Source: Lacicoccus alkaliphilus DSM 16010
Lineage (GTDB): Bacteria; Bacillota; Bacilli; Staphylococcales; Salinicoccaceae
Direction of reading: 5' to 3'
Length of the DNA: 61,989 bases
Assembly (NCBI RefSeq): GCF_900142805.1
Contig: NZ_FRCF01000012.1
Location: 14,561-76,549, forward strand
In this document: positions 30,896 to 43,556 of the stretch, piece by piece
Numbering within the stretch: position 1 is the stretch's first letter
Layout: the number at the start of each line of letters is the position of its first letter
Made by a program: the position numbers and the translations under genes
The notes under the pieces: model-generated
The model's database searches: none
Told to the model about the DNA's origin: nothing
Seen by the model: only the letters and a program-made list of their open reading frames with translations

Positions 30896-33073
30896 ATGGA
30901 TTTATCCTTGATGAATAAAGAACAAAGACAGGCGATCAGGCATACGGAAGGGCCGCTTCTGATCATGGCAGGGGCGGGGAGCGGGAAGACCCGCGTCCTC
31001 ACCCACCGCATCGCCTATCTGCTTGCCGAAAAGGGCGTGCCGCCGTACAACGTATTGGCGATCACCTTCACGAACAAGGCTGCACGTGAAATGAAGGAAA
31101 GGGTCCATAAGCTGATTCCGGACCCGGAAGATGCGGAGCGGATATGGATTTCGACGTTCCACTCGATGTGCGTCAGAATCTTGAGGCGCAACATCAACTA
31201 CCTGGGCTATGAAAACAGTTTTTCCATCCTTGATCCGACGGACCAGAACTCGGTCGTCAAAGGCATTTTGAAGAACAGGAACCTGGATGTGAAACAGCAC
31301 CATCCGAGGAAGATCTTGTCCTACATATCGGATCAGAAGAACCAGCTGATCGATGCCACGACGGCGATTTCCGAAGCCGACGGCCACTTTGAAGGGCTGT
31401 ACAGTGAAATCTATAAGGATTACCAGGAGATACTTTACCGCAACAGTTCGCTTGATTTCGACGATCTGATCATGCTGACGATCGAACTCTTCAAAAAAGA
31501 AGCGGATGTACTGAATTATTACCAGAACCGTTTCCAGTACATCCACGTGGATGAATACCAGGATACGAACCACGCCCAGTATGAACTCGTGAACCTGCTT
31601 GCCGGGAAATACCGCAACATCTGCGTGGTCGGTGATTCGGACCAGTCGATCTACAAATTCCGCGGCGCAAATATAGAAAACATATTGAACTTTGAAGATG
31701 ATTACCAGGATGCGAAAGTCATACTGCTCGAGCAGAACTACCGGTCGACTGAAACGATCCTCGATGCAGCGAATGCCGTCATCGGCAACAACACTTCAAG
31801 GAAACCGAAAGCGCTGCGCACGGAACGGAAGGGCGGCAAGAAGATCAAGACGATCCTTGCAGACTCGGAACGTGCGGAAGGCCAGGAGGTGCTGCGTCAC
31901 GTCATGGCGCTCTCGCGTGAGTATTCCTACAGCGACATGGCGGTGCTCTACCGGGCCAACTCGCAGTCCCGTGCAATCGAGGATGCTTTCGTCAAAGGCA
32001 GTGTGCCCTACAAGATGATCGGCGGCATGAAGTTTTACAGCCGAATGGAGATCAAAGATCTCATGAGCTACCTTAAAGTCATCCAGAACCCGCATGACGA
32101 CATCAGTTTCGAACGCATCATCAATACACCGAAGCGCGGCATCGGCCAGAAGACGGTCGAAAAGCTGCTCGCCTACGGCAGCAGCAACGGCATCAGCATG
32201 TACGAAGCGGTCATGCAGGCGGACTTCGTCGGCATCCCGAAAAGTGCGGTGGTGACGCTGATCAAACTGGATGAGATGCTGCAGAATCTGAAAGAGAAAT
32301 CCAAGTACATGATGATCACCGAACTGGTCGATGAAGTGCTGGAGGATACGGGATATATCGATGCACTTGAAAAAGAGGACACGCTCGAATCGAGGAGCCG
32401 CATCGAGAACCTTGAAGAGTTCAAGACGGTGACGCGTGAGTTCGATAATGAAAACGAGATTTCCGATGAACTTTTATTCGACTTCCTGAGTGACATGGCA
32501 CTCGTCTCCGATCAGGACGGTGTGGAGGCCGACAGCGGTGTGACGCTGATGACGATGCATGCCTCGAAGGGCCTCGAGTTCAAAGTGGTCTTCGTCGTCG
32601 GCCTTGAAGAAGGCATCTTCCCGTCACAGCGGGTGATGTATGATGACGATGAGCTGGAGGAGGAGAGGCGTCTGATGTATGTTGCACTGACACGTGCCGA
32701 AGACCAGCTGATCCTCTCCCGGGCGGACTCGCGCATGATCTACGGCAAGAGGGAGAGCAATGTGCAGAGCCGGTTCTTAAATGAAATCCCGGCCGGACTG
32801 ATCGACGGGGAAGTCGTTGAAATCGATTCGGCGAAATCCAAGAGCCCGTTCCAAAAGGCCGGACGCGCCCACCGCAGGACACCGACGGTGCTCACGGACA
32901 ACAGCGGCGTGACGTTCAAAGTCGGCGATAAGGTCGCCCATAAGAAGTTCGGCGACGGCATCATTTCCAACATCAAGGGTGAGGGTGACTCCAAGGAGCT
33001 CGACATCATTTTCACAAAAGAAGGGCCGAAACGCCTGCTCGCGAATTTCGCACCGCTTGAAAAAAAGGAGTAG
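30896..33073 (+). CDS. pcrA: ATP-dependent DNA helicase PcrA (UvrD family)
   Basis: An essential superfamily 1 3'-5' helicase, 725 aa. Motifs are intact: Q motif LNKEQRQAI, Walker A AGAGSGKTR, Ia TFTNKAAREM, II VDEYQDTNHAQY, III GDSDQSIYKFRGA, IV LEQNYRS, V TMHASKGLEF and VI LMYVALTRAEDQL. The C-terminal 60 residues form the RNA-polymerase-binding Tudor-like domain (GDKVAHKKFGDG). RBS TTGGGG precedes ATG 30896; ligA follows seven bases later. Confidence 0.97.
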   Translation: MDLSLMNKEQRQAIRHTEGPLLIMAGAGSGKTRVLTHRIAYLLAEKGVPPYNVLAITFTNKAAREMKERVHKLIPDPEDAERIWISTFHSMCVRILRRNINYLGYENSFSILDPTDQNSVVKGILKNRNLDVKQHHPRKILSYISDQKNQLIDATTAISEADGHFEGLYSEIYKDYQEILYRNSSLDFDDLIMLTIELFKKEADVLNYYQNRFQYIHVDEYQDTNHAQYELVNLLAGKYRNICVVGDSDQSIYKFRGANIENILNFEDDYQDAKVILLEQNYRSTETILDAANAVIGNNTSRKPKALRTERKGGKKIKTILADSERAEGQEVLRHVMALSREYSYSDMAVLYRANSQSRAIEDAFVKGSVPYKMIGGMKFYSRMEIKDLMSYLKVIQNPHDDISFERIINTPKRGIGQKTVEKLLAYGSSNGISMYEAVMQADFVGIPKSAVVTLIKLDEMLQNLKEKSKYMMITELVDEVLEDTGYIDALEKEDTLESRSRIENLEEFKTVTREFDNENEISDELLFDFLSDMALVSDQDGVEADSGVTLMTMHASKGLEFKVVFVVGLEEGIFPSQRVMYDDDELEEERRLMYVALTRAEDQLILSRADSRMIYGKRESNVQSRFLNEIPAGLIDGEVVEIDSAKSKSPFQKAGRAHRRTPTVLTDNSGVTFKVGDKVAHKKFGDGIISNIKGEGDSKELDIIFTKEGPKRLLANFAPLEKKE

Positions 33074-33077
33074 ATGA

Positions 33078-35051
<1,974 letters not shown>

Positions 35052-35053
35052 TG

Positions 35054-36253
35054 ATGAAAATTAAAGCAATGATGATACTCATGGCCGTCATGCTCGCCGC
35101 CTGTAACGCAGCACCCGGGCCGGAAGCGGAAGAGGGGCCGGCGGAAGATGACAATGTGACCACCACGCCGGCCGCCGAACGGGAAGAGACACTCACTCAG
35201 AGCAGCAGCACGGCAGGTTACTATCAGACCGTCATTCCGTATGAAATCTCCCCGTCGAGAGGCCTTACGAGCACGAATATGGTCTCGAGCTATAATATAG
35301 AAGCATTTGAAAAAGGCTTGTTCGATATCAGCAAAAATGTATTCCCGGTCGATGAGTACATCTTCCGTGAAGGCCAGATATTCACAGAAGAGATGGTCAG
35401 GGGCTTTTTGGGCCGCCAGTACACACGGGAAGAAATAGAGGAGATGTCCGAGGAGGAGCTTGCCGACAGCAATGCCTTCAGCAACCTCGGGCTCAATCCG
35501 TCGACTGGCGGGGAAGAAGATCCGGAAGTGATTGCGGAGGAAGCACCGCTGTACCTGTCGCATATATTGGAACAGAACTATCTGCTTGCGGATGAGGAAG
35601 GTGAACTGACACTTGACGGCATCACGATCGGACTTGCGATGAACAGCACATATTTCTACCAGACCGAACAATACGGCACGACTTATTCCCGAAGCCTGGA
35701 TGAAAGCGAAGTCCGTGAACAGGGCCAGAGGATGGCGGATGAAATACTCGAGCGGCTGAGGGCGAATGAACGTTACAGTGATCAGACGATCGCTTTTGCG
35801 ATATTCATCCAGTCCGGCGACACCGCCATAACCCCGGGGAATTTCGTGTCATACGCCGTTGCGGAAGGCGGGGATGATACACTCTCATCCTTCAACGACA
35901 TCAACGAGGACTACGTGCTCTTCCCTTCTTCCGAGGGGGCTGAGTTCAATGAACAGATCAACAGCGATTACGAAGTCTTCAACCGTAACCTTTCCGCTTA
36001 TTTCGATAATTTTACGACGTCCATCGGTCACGGCAGGTTCATAGACGACTCGCTTGAGACACTCACGATAGAGATCCCGGTCCAGTACACCAGCTACGGT
36101 GAAATCATCGGGCTCTCCCAATACGTCCATGGGCTGCTCGGAGACCATTTCGCCGGATCGGCCGTCGAAGTATCCATCGCGGACAAGAGCGAGACATATG
36201 CACTCATCACCAAAGATGAGAACGACGAAATCAGTACACATATTTATGAATGA
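35054..36253 (+). CDS. camS: CamS family sex pheromone lipoprotein
   Basis: A 399-aa lipoprotein with lipobox LAAC at about residues 14-17. In staphylococci the CamS signal peptide is processed to a peptide resembling the enterococcal pheromone cAM373; the mature protein's role is unknown. The CamS domain spans most of the protein, with YYQTVIPYEISPSRGLTS near residue 56 and the paired repeats near NQFVSYAVAEGG-like sequence. An acidic linker follows the Cys. Two adjacent ATGs (35051, 35054) overlap or touch the ligA stop. Confidence 0.9.
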   Translation: MKIKAMMILMAVMLAACNAAPGPEAEEGPAEDDNVTTTPAAEREETLTQSSSTAGYYQTVIPYEISPSRGLTSTNMVSSYNIEAFEKGLFDISKNVFPVDEYIFREGQIFTEEMVRGFLGRQYTREEIEEMSEEELADSNAFSNLGLNPSTGGEEDPEVIAEEAPLYLSHILEQNYLLADEEGELTLDGITIGLAMNSTYFYQTEQYGTTYSRSLDESEVREQGQRMADEILERLRANERYSDQTIAFAIFIQSGDTAITPGNFVSYAVAEGGDDTLSSFNDINEDYVLFPSSEGAEFNEQINSDYEVFNRNLSAYFDNFTTSIGHGRFIDDSLETLTIEIPVQYTSYGEIIGLSQYVHGLLGDHFAGSAVEVSIADKSETYALITKDENDEISTHIYE

Positions 36254-36266
36254 TGATGTTCATTTG

Positions 36267-36298
36267 AAACGCCCGCCGGTTGTGTCCGGCGGGCGTTT
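36267..36298 (+). terminator. Terminator of the pcrB-camS operon
   Basis: Stem AAACGCCCGCCGG / CCGGCGGGCGTTT. Confidence 0.9.
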
Positions 36299-36324
36299 TA
36301 TTTCCCCCGGCTTCAATAATGCGA

Positions 36325-36356
36325 AAAAGGGCCGGGACCTCAGTCCCGACCCTTTT
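36325..36356 (-). terminator. Terminator of putP (CGGGAC family)
   Basis: Stem AAAAGGG..GGGAC / GTCCC..CCCTTTT with the U tract read leftward. Confidence 0.87.
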
Positions 36357-36368
36357 AAAAAATCAATC

Positions 36369-37928
36369 TCAATTTTTAAGAACGCGTTCCGTTTCATCGA
36401 ATTCAGCTTTCATTGCAGCTTCTTTCTCATCTGTAGGTGTTGCCATCTTACTCACGACAATACCTGCAATCAGTGCCAGGATGAAGCCCGGGATGATTTC
36501 ATATAATCCCGTTCCAAATCCATCTGCCATAATCCAGATGATGACGGTTGCTGCACCAGTGATTATAGCTGCGACTGCACCGTTCCTGTTCATGCCTCTC
36601 CAATGCAAGGCGAGGATCATGACCGGACCGAAAGCGGCACCGAAGCCTGCCCATGCATTCGCAACGATATCCAGAATGACGGATTCGTCGTCCCATGCAA
36701 TGATGATTGCAACGAGGGACACGAGAATGACCGCAAGTCGGCTGGCAAGAACATACATATCATCCAGCTGTTTATCCGTTTTCGTTTCTTTGTTGATGAC
36801 TTTCTTTCTGACGAGCCTGTAAAAGTCCTGGACAAGTGAACTTGATGTGACAAGCAGCTGTGATGAGATTGTACTCATGATCGCTGCGAGTATCGCTGCC
36901 AGGAAGAATCCGCCGATGACCGGATGGAAGAGCACCTGACTCATCAAGATCAGAATTGTTTCAGGATCTTCGATGGCATGCTGCGTCTGTTCGATGAAAG
37001 CAAGACCGAGCAGACCTGTAAGTGATACACCGACCAGGCCGATGATCATCCATGTGATACCGATGCGCCGTGCCGCCGGCAGCAGCTTATGAGTCCTGAT
37101 GGACATGAAACGCACGATGATGTGCGGCTGTCCAAAGTAACCGAGCCCCCATGCGAGGTTACTCAGTATGGTGACGATGGATACCCCGGTCACCAGTGAT
37201 AAGTAATCGACATCAGCGACTGCACCGAGCTGGTCTATCGTGACAAACGGCTCGACATCGTTCCCGGTCAAATAAAACCAAGTGACGATGGGAATGAGCA
37301 CTATGGCAATGATCATGATGACACCCTGCACAAGGTCGGTCAGGCTTACGGCCAGATAACCGCCAAGGAAAGTGTAGACCACGACGATGCCCGCAGTGAT
37401 GATCAGTCCCCAGTGGTATGGGATGTTGAATGCATTCTCTGCAAGCTTACCGCCTGATACCATGCCACTTGCGGTGTAGACCGCAAAGAAAATGACTATG
37501 ACAAGACCCGCAACGATTTTAAGAATATGATTGTTATCCTTGAAGCGGTTCTCCAGGAAGTCAGGGATGGTGATCGAGTTGCTGGCAACTTCAGAGTATA
37601 CACGTAGTCTTGGTGCAACCACCCAGTAGTTGACATAGGCACCGATCGTCAAGCCGATACCGATCCATGCACTGGATAAACCAACACTATACATATCTCC
37701 GGGCAGACCCATCAGCATCCAGCCGGACATGTCCGATGCCCCGGCGGATAACGCGGTCACCCAGGGACCAAGACTTCTGCCGCCCAATGTGTATTCATCC
37801 ATATTGGATGTGGACTGCTTATAGGCATAAACACCTATACCGATCAGCAATACAAAATAGAGAAATATCATGACTATTTCGACCCATCCTGCAGTGAAAC
37901 TGAAACCATTCATTGAATTTAGAATCAT
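36369..37928 (-). CDS. putP: Sodium/proline symporter
   Basis: Imports proline with Na+, an osmoprotectant route important at high salt; 519 aa, typical of PutP (about 500). It has 13 expected membrane helices. SSS-family signatures are visible: [19 protein letters not shown] with Na+-site Ser/Ala/Asp region, [23 protein letters not shown] and [21 protein letters not shown]. It is divergent from gatC across 293 bp and conserved at this place in staphylococci. RBS GGAGGCG precedes ATG 37928. Confidence 0.94.
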   Translation of the reverse strand: MILNSMNGFSFTAGWVEIVMIFLYFVLLIGIGVYAYKQSTSNMDEYTLGGRSLGPWVTALSAGASDMSGWMLMGLPGDMYSVGLSSAWIGIGLTIGAYVNYWVVAPRLRVYSEVASNSITIPDFLENRFKDNNHILKIVAGLVIVIFFAVYTASGMVSGGKLAENAFNIPYHWGLIITAGIVVVYTFLGGYLAVSLTDLVQGVIMIIAIVLIPIVTWFYLTGNDVEPFVTIDQLGAVADVDYLSLVTGVSIVTILSNLAWGLGYFGQPHIIVRFMSIRTHKLLPAARRIGITWMIIGLVGVSLTGLLGLAFIEQTQHAIEDPETILILMSQVLFHPVIGGFFLAAILAAIMSTISSQLLVTSSSLVQDFYRLVRKKVINKETKTDKQLDDMYVLASRLAVILVSLVAIIIAWDDESVILDIVANAWAGFGAAFGPVMILALHWRGMNRNGAVAAIITGAATVIIWIMADGFGTGLYEIIPGFILALIAGIVVSKMATPTDEKEAAMKAEFDETERVLKN

Positions 37929-38221
37929 TTTCTCGCCTCCTGTTGATTACGATACATAACCCGTTTTCCCATTGCAACATATGATTTTATTTCGTAATCG
38001 TGATAAATTGTGCCAAACCCTAATAAGATGGGGGCTTTGCAGCATGTAAAGATACACAAATAAGTTTACAATATTTGACTACGATAAACAATCTATTTTT
38101 TTGGAATTAAACGAATAATCCGAAAATGCAGAGGCGACTTCACCTTATAGTGAGATTGATTAGATTTTTACCCTGATATTTGATAAAATCTAAATGTTGT
38201 TAAAAAAATGGGAGGGTTACT
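37929..38221. promoter_or_regulatory. Divergent putP-gatC control region
   Basis: AT-rich intergenic stretch. A TAAAAT -10 candidate (38184-38189) for gatC is embedded in the dyad TAGATTTT (38161) / AAAATCTA (38185). No strong -35 is seen for either direction, and no recognised operator. Confidence 0.4.
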
Positions 38222-38512
38222 ATGTCTGAAATTACCAGCGACGTCGTAAGGCACGTTGCAAACCTTGCAAGGATCGATCTTCAGGATGAAAAAAAGACGC
38301 AGGAATTCACTGAGGAACTGGATGAAATCCTCAATTACGCCAAACAATTGGAAGACGTTCAGTTATCCGATACTGAACCGATGTTCCATGCGCTGGATCT
38401 GACTAACGTGATGCGTGAGGACGAAGCGAAAACGCCGCTCACCCAGGACGAAGCTCTGAGCAATTCAAAATCCACAGAAGATGGACAATTCAAAGTACCT
38501 AAAATGCTGTAA
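38222..38512 (+). CDS. gatC: Asp-tRNA(Asn)/Glu-tRNA(Gln) amidotransferase subunit C
   Basis: A 96-aa helper subunit that stabilises GatA-GatB. Conserved ends: [12 protein letters not shown] near residue 9 and the C-terminal extended segment [31 protein letters not shown]. First gene of gatCAB. Confidence 0.95.
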   Translation: MSEITSDVVRHVANLARIDLQDEKKTQEFTEELDEILNYAKQLEDVQLSDTEPMFHALDLTNVMREDEAKTPLTQDEALSNSKSTEDGQFKVPKML

Positions 38513-38523
38513 GGAGGCAGACC

Positions 38524-39999
38524 GTGAATATATATGAACTGACAGTAGAAGAACTCTACGACAAAATTCAGCAAAAAGAATTGAAGCCTTCGGAAGTCGT
38601 CGGTGCTTTATTCGAAGATATCGATAAAATCGACGAAACACTGGGCTCTTTCTTATTTGTGAACAAGGAAGACGCAATGAAGGAAGCTGCGAGGCTGGAC
38701 GACTTGCAGGCACAGGATCAGATGGACGGTGAGCTGTTCGGAATCCCGATGGGAATCAAAGACAACATCATCACCAAAGGTGTGCTCACCACCTGCGCAA
38801 GCAGGATGCTCGAGGATTTCCACCCGATATACGATGCGACGGTGATGGAGAAGCTGAATGCCGAATCACCGGTCCTCATGGGCAAAAACAACATGGACGA
38901 ATTTGCGATGGGAGGGTCCAATGAGAACTCCTACTTCAAGAATGTGCGCAATCCGTGGGACACGGATGCAGTACCGGGCGGATCATCAGGCGGGTCTGCA
39001 GCTGCCGTGGCCGCAGGACTTGTACCGTTTTCCCTCGGATCCGACACGGGGGGATCGGTCAGACAGCCCGCATCATTCTGCGGCGTGGTCGGCATGAAGC
39101 CTACATACGGCCGTGTATCAAGGTATGGCCTGGTGGCATTCGCATCCAGTCTGGATCAGATCGGACCGCTTACGAGGAACGTCCGTGACAATGCAAAAAT
39201 ACTGAACCTGATTTCAGGTACACATAATAAGGATGCGACCAGCATGCCGGACGTCGAAGAAGATTTCTTAAAGAGCATCGACGCGGACCTCACCGGCAAG
39301 AAGATCGCCCTGCCTGATGAGTATGTCGAAGAAGGCATCGATGAGGAAGTTGCGGAAGCCGTCAAAAATGCCGTCAAGGTTTTTGAAGATTTGGGTGCAA
39401 CGGTTGAGCGCGTATCGTTTTCCGACATCAAATATGTCGTTTCAGCATATTACCTGATCGCGTCAAGTGAGGCGAGCTCGAACCTGGCGCGCTTCGACGG
39501 CATCCGTTTCGGCCACAGGGCGGAAGGTGCAGAAACACTGGAGGAATTGTATAAGAAAACACGTGCCGAAGGTTTCGGCGAGGAAGTGAAACGCCGCATA
39601 CTGCTTGGCACTTTCGTCCTCAGTGCAGGCCATTACGACCAGTATTATATCCGTGCACAGAAACTGCGCAGCGTCATAGAGGCGGACATGGAACGGATCC
39701 TTGAAGATTATGACATGATCATCGGGCCGACGACGACGACTCCGGCATATGACCTGGGTGAAAAGATAGATGATAAATTGCAGATGTACAAAGATGACAT
39801 CCTGACGATCCCTGCAAACCTGACAGGTATGCCGGCCATCTCCATCCCGTGCGGCGTCAGTTCCAAAAACAGGCCGATCGGCATGCAGATCACCGGCAGG
39901 CATTTCGCAGAGGCCGAGATTTATAATGCGGCGTATAAATTCGAAGAGCAGTTCAACCTGCACAACGAACTGAAAGAAATTCAAAAGGAGCTGAGATAA
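38524..39999 (+). CDS. gatA: Asp-tRNA(Asn)/Glu-tRNA(Gln) amidotransferase subunit A
   Basis: Glutaminase subunit that releases ammonia for tRNA amidation; 491 aa. The amidase-signature catalytic triad is visible: Lys in [10 protein letters not shown] (near residue 79), cis-Ser in [14 protein letters not shown] and nucleophile Ser in [15 protein letters not shown]. It starts 11 bases after gatC at GTG-adjacent ATG 38524 following AAGGAGG, and its TAA overlaps the gatB ATG (TAATG). Confidence 0.96.
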   Translation: MNIYELTVEELYDKIQQKELKPSEVVGALFEDIDKIDETLGSFLFVNKEDAMKEAARLDDLQAQDQMDGELFGIPMGIKDNIITKGVLTTCASRMLEDFHPIYDATVMEKLNAESPVLMGKNNMDEFAMGGSNENSYFKNVRNPWDTDAVPGGSSGGSAAAVAAGLVPFSLGSDTGGSVRQPASFCGVVGMKPTYGRVSRYGLVAFASSLDQIGPLTRNVRDNAKILNLISGTHNKDATSMPDVEEDFLKSIDADLTGKKIALPDEYVEEGIDEEVAEAVKNAVKVFEDLGATVERVSFSDIKYVVSAYYLIASSEASSNLARFDGIRFGHRAEGAETLEELYKKTRAEGFGEEVKRRILLGTFVLSAGHYDQYYIRAQKLRSVIEADMERILEDYDMIIGPTTTTPAYDLGEKIDDKLQMYKDDILTIPANLTGMPAISIPCGVSSKNRPIGMQITGRHFAEAEIYNAAYKFEEQFNLHNELKEIQKELR

Positions 40000-41429
40000 T
40001 GCATTTTGAGACAGTGATCGGACTTGAAGTCCACGTCGAATTGAAAACTGACAGTAAGATGTTTTCAGATGCACCGGCTCACTTCGGACAGGAACCGAAC
40101 TCAAGCCTGAGCGTCGTCGACCTCGGGTACCCGGGCACACTGCCTGTACCGAACAAAGAAGCGGTCAATTATGCGATGAAGGCGGCCATGGCCCTGAACA
40201 TGGATATTGCGGACGTGACGAAATTCGACCGTAAAAACTATTTCTACCCGGACAATCCGACAGCGTACCAGATTTCACAGTTCGATAAACCGATCGGTGA
40301 AAATGGCCATATCGATATAGAAGTGGATGGCGAAACAAGAAGGATCGGCATCACGCGCCTTCACCTCGAAGAGGATGCAGGCAAATCCACACATAAAGAC
40401 GGCTATTCCCTTGTGGACCTGAACAGGCAGGGGACACCGCTTGTCGAAATCGTCTCGGAGCCGGATATCCGCTCGCCGGAAGAAGCGTATAAATATTTGG
40501 AGAAGCTGAAGGCGATCATCCAGTACACAGGTGTGTCCGATGTGAAGATGGAGGAAGGGTCACTCAGATGTGATGCGAATATTTCCCTCCGTCCGTACGG
40601 CCAGGAAGCATTCGGCACGAAGGCCGAGCTTAAGAACCTGAACTCCTTCAACTTCGTTCGGAAAGGCCTTGAGCATGAGGAAATCCGTCAGGAGAAGACG
40701 CTGCTGAAAGGCGGCGAGATAGAACAGGAAACGCGCCGTTATGATGAAAAGACGGGTAAGACGATCCTCATGCGCGTCAAGGAAGGATCGGATGACTACC
40801 GTTATTTCCCTGAGCCGGACCTCGTGGACATCCATATCGATGATGAATGGAAAGAGCGCATCAGGCAGACGATACCTGTATTGCCGGATGCCTTGAAGAA
40901 AAAGTATGTTGAAGAATACAAGCTGCCTGAATATGATGCAGAGGTGCTGACATTGAGGAAGGAGACTTCCGATTTCTTCAATGAAATGGTGGAATCCCAC
41001 GGTGCGGATGCCAAACTTGCTTCAAACTGGCTGATGGGCGGCGTGAGTGAATACCTCAATAAAAACCAGGTGGAACTTGATGAAATCGCGCTCACCCCTC
41101 AAAATCTGACAGAGATGATCGGACTGATCGAAGACGGCACGATCTCAAGCAAGCAGGCCAAAAAGGTGTTCAATGTCCTCGTTGAAAAAGGCGGGGAAGC
41201 GAAGTCCGTGGTCAAGTCACTCGGTATGGAACAGATCTCCGATCCTGCCGTCCTGACAGAAATGATCACTGAAGTTCTGGACGCGAATCCGCAGTCGATC
41301 GAAGACTTCAAGAACGGCAAAGACCGCGCAGTCGGTTTCCTGGTCGGCCAGGTGATGAAGAAGTCAAAAGGACAGGCCAACCCTAAAATGGTCAACCAGA
41401 TTTTAGTTGAAGAAATGAATAAGAGGTAA
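39999..41429 (+). CDS. gatB: Asp-tRNA(Asn)/Glu-tRNA(Gln) amidotransferase subunit B
   Basis: Kinase/transamidase subunit, 476 aa. Landmarks: [12 protein letters not shown] start, [36 protein letters not shown] with metal-binding acidic residues, [12 protein letters not shown], and the YqeY-like tail domain (about 330-476) that grips tRNA. Overlaps the gatA stop by one base. A terminator follows. Confidence 0.96.
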   Translation: MHFETVIGLEVHVELKTDSKMFSDAPAHFGQEPNSSLSVVDLGYPGTLPVPNKEAVNYAMKAAMALNMDIADVTKFDRKNYFYPDNPTAYQISQFDKPIGENGHIDIEVDGETRRIGITRLHLEEDAGKSTHKDGYSLVDLNRQGTPLVEIVSEPDIRSPEEAYKYLEKLKAIIQYTGVSDVKMEEGSLRCDANISLRPYGQEAFGTKAELKNLNSFNFVRKGLEHEEIRQEKTLLKGGEIEQETRRYDEKTGKTILMRVKEGSDDYRYFPEPDLVDIHIDDEWKERIRQTIPVLPDALKKKYVEEYKLPEYDAEVLTLRKETSDFFNEMVESHGADAKLASNWLMGGVSEYLNKNQVELDEIALTPQNLTEMIGLIEDGTISSKQAKKVFNVLVEKGGEAKSVVKSLGMEQISDPAVLTEMITEVLDANPQSIEDFKNGKDRAVGFLVGQVMKKSKGQANPKMVNQILVEEMNKR

Positions 41430-41438
41430 TATATTTGG

Positions 41439-41469
41439 GACAAACTCACATGGTGGGTTTGTCTTTTTT
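41439..41469 (+). terminator. Terminator of gatCAB
   Basis: Stem GACAAACTCAC / GTGGGTTTGTC and a six-T tract. Confidence 0.88.
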
Positions 41470-41484
41470 ATTGGGAGGGATCGG

Positions 41485-42090
41485 ATGGATACCGAGAAGC
41501 ATATCAAAAAATTCGACAAGCAGGTGGGCATTTACGAAAGGATGCGTAACAATGACAGGTTCCATAAGCACCGCAGCGCCTTGTTCGGCGGGGCATACGG
41601 TGAAGTGCTTGAAGTTGCCGTGGGGACCGGCCTGAATTTCCCCCATTATAAGGGGGTGGACCACCTGACCGCAGTGGACTTCAGCAAAAAGATGCTGGAA
41701 TCGGCTGAAAAAGAGGCGGTGAACCACCCGTTCCCGGTGCAGTTCATCAACGAAGATGTCGAGGCCCTGACGTTCGCGGACAATTCTTTTGATACCATCG
41801 TCTCATCGCTCAGCTTCTGTTCATATGAGCATCCGGGGGAAGTGCTGAACCGATTCAACAGGTGGTGCAGGCCGGGCGGCAGGATTTTGCTGCTTGAACA
41901 CGGACTCGGCCGCAGCAAAGTGCTGCAGGTGATCCAAAAGGCAGTCGATCCCCTGACCATGAGGACGATCGGCTGTCATCAGAAGCGGGATATATCCAAA
42001 ATCGTCGGTGATTCGGACCTTGAAATCATGAATCTTGAGCGGCGTGTATTCGGGGCCGTCTATCTGGTGGAGGCAGCACCGCAAAGATAG
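41485..42090 (+). CDS. Class I SAM-dependent methyltransferase (UbiE-like)
   Basis: A 201-aa soluble methyltransferase. SAM motif I is VLEVAVGTGLNFPHY near residue 35, motif post-I LTAVDFSKKML, motif II TIVSSLSFCSYEHP and motif III RPGGRILLLEHG. The closest family look is the UbiE/phosphatidylethanolamine N-methyltransferase group, but the acceptor is not evident. RBS GGGAGGG. It is not part of the usual gatB-dagK spacing in staphylococci and lies just behind the gat terminator. Confidence 0.83.
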   Translation: MDTEKHIKKFDKQVGIYERMRNNDRFHKHRSALFGGAYGEVLEVAVGTGLNFPHYKGVDHLTAVDFSKKMLESAEKEAVNHPFPVQFINEDVEALTFADNSFDTIVSSLSFCSYEHPGEVLNRFNRWCRPGGRILLLEHGLGRSKVLQVIQKAVDPLTMRTIGCHQKRDISKIVGDSDLEIMNLERRVFGAVYLVEAAPQR

Positions 42091-42102
42091 ATGGACATCA
42101 AG

Positions 42103-42131
42103 TTGACAGAAAATTTAAAATCGATTAGAAT
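42103..42131 (+). promoter_or_regulatory. Promoter of the formaldehyde dehydrogenase gene
   Basis: TTGACA, 17-bp spacer, TAGAAT: a near-consensus sigma-A promoter giving a leader of about 80 bases. Confidence 0.75.
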
Positions 42132-42218
42132 GGATTTAGTATTGATGGAAGCGTATACACCGGCTTTGATGCATGACCCTTAAGCTTATCCGCACAATTA
42201 TTTTCTAGGAGGTTCAAC

Positions 42219-43433
42219 ATGGCTGGAAACCGTGGTGTAGTTTATACTGGAGCAGGTAGCGTTGAAATAAGGGATATCGATTATCCGGATCTCGTACTCA
42301 GGGAAGGTCCCGGGGTACCGAAAGAGAACGTTGGACGGAAATGTGAGCATGGTGTCATTTTGAAGGTCATTACGACGAACATCTGCGGCAGTGACCAGCA
42401 TATGGTCAGAGGAAGGACGACGGCGCCTGAAGGACTTGTCCTCGGCCATGAGATCCTGGGGGAAGTCATTGAAGTGGGCAGGGATGTGGAATTCGTCAAA
42501 AAAGGCGACATCGCCTCAGTGCCTTTCAACATCGCATGCGGCCGCTGTGTCATGTGTCAGGAACAGAAAACACATATTTGCCTGAACACCAACCCGGAAC
42601 GTGCCGGTGCGGCCTATGGCTATGTGGATATGGGCGGCTGGGTCGGCGGCCAGTCCGAATATGTGATGGTGCCATATGCCGACTTCCAATTGCTGGTATT
42701 CCCGGACAGGGATGTGGCGATGGATAAGGTGCTGGACTTGACGATGCTCTCGGACATCTTCCCGACGGGCTATCATGGCGCTTATTCGGCAGGCGTCAAG
42801 ACCGGTTCTACGGTATATATCGCCGGGGCCGGCCCGGTCGGTCTCGCTGCAGCACATTCAGCGCAGCTTCTCGGGGCGTCCCGCGTCATCGTCGGAGACC
42901 TGCAGGATGAGCGCCTCAAGCAGGCGGAAAGCTTCGGATGTGAGACGGTCAACGTCTCGAAGCATGACCGGTTGAGTGAACAGATCGAAGATCTGCTCGG
43001 AGTGGACGAAGTGGATTGTGCCGTCGATGCCGTCGGCTTTGAGGCATCAGGACATGGTGCCGATGCAGGGGAGCAGCCTGCGGCTGTGCTCAACAGCATC
43101 ATGGACGTGACGACAGCCGGCGGTAAGCTCGGCATCCCGGGCCTCTATGTCACTGAGGATCCGGGGGCATCCGATAAGGATGCACAGCTGGGCACCCTGA
43201 AAGTGCGTCTCGGCCTCGGCTGGGCCAAAGCACATACATTCGTTACAGGACAGACGCCTGCAATGAAATACAACCGTGACTTGATGAAGGCCATCCTGTC
43301 CGGCCGTGCAGATATTGCGAAAGCGGTCAATGCGACGGTCATCAGCCTCGATGAAGCACCGGATGGATACCAGGATTTCGACAAGGGCGCAGCGAAGAAA
43401 TTCGTCATCGATCCGCATGGTTCATTGAAGTAA
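42219..43433 (+). CDS. fdhA: Glutathione-independent formaldehyde dehydrogenase
   Basis: A zinc-dependent MDR enzyme oxidising formaldehyde to formate with NAD, 404 aa, close to Pseudomonas putida FdhA (399). Catalytic zinc region: NICGSDQHMVRG with Cys and Asp, and GHEILGEV with His/Glu. Structural zinc Cys cluster: ACGRCVMCQEQKTHIC. Rossmann loop is AGAGPVGLAAA near residue 200. MGGWVGGQSEYVMVPYAD is the FdhA-type block that separates it from plain alcohol dehydrogenases. RBS TAGGAGG and its own strong promoter; single-gene unit. Confidence 0.87.
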   Translation: MAGNRGVVYTGAGSVEIRDIDYPDLVLREGPGVPKENVGRKCEHGVILKVITTNICGSDQHMVRGRTTAPEGLVLGHEILGEVIEVGRDVEFVKKGDIASVPFNIACGRCVMCQEQKTHICLNTNPERAGAAYGYVDMGGWVGGQSEYVMVPYADFQLLVFPDRDVAMDKVLDLTMLSDIFPTGYHGAYSAGVKTGSTVYIAGAGPVGLAAAHSAQLLGASRVIVGDLQDERLKQAESFGCETVNVSKHDRLSEQIEDLLGVDEVDCAVDAVGFEASGHGADAGEQPAAVLNSIMDVTTAGGKLGIPGLYVTEDPGASDKDAQLGTLKVRLGLGWAKAHTFVTGQTPAMKYNRDLMKAILSGRADIAKAVNATVISLDEAPDGYQDFDKGAAKKFVIDPHGSLK

Positions 43434-43450
43434 AAAGCATATCGTTTTGT

Positions 43451-43480
43451 AAACCCCGCATCCTGGAGGATACGGGGTTT
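43451..43480 (+). terminator. Terminator of fdhA
   Basis: Stem AAACCCCG.ATCC / GGAT.CGGGGTTT. Confidence 0.82.
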
Positions 43481-43520
43481 CATTTTCGATGGAGACAGGG
43501 CTGATGAACGATTGAATCCC

Positions 43521-43547
43521 AAAAAAAGCCCCTCCAAGCCGGAGGGG
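43521..43547 (-). terminator. Terminator of the anchored hypothetical gene
   Basis: Stem CCCCTCC / GGAGGGG; seven A on the plus strand supply the U tract leftward. Confidence 0.87.
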
Positions 43548-43556
43548 ATGATTCGA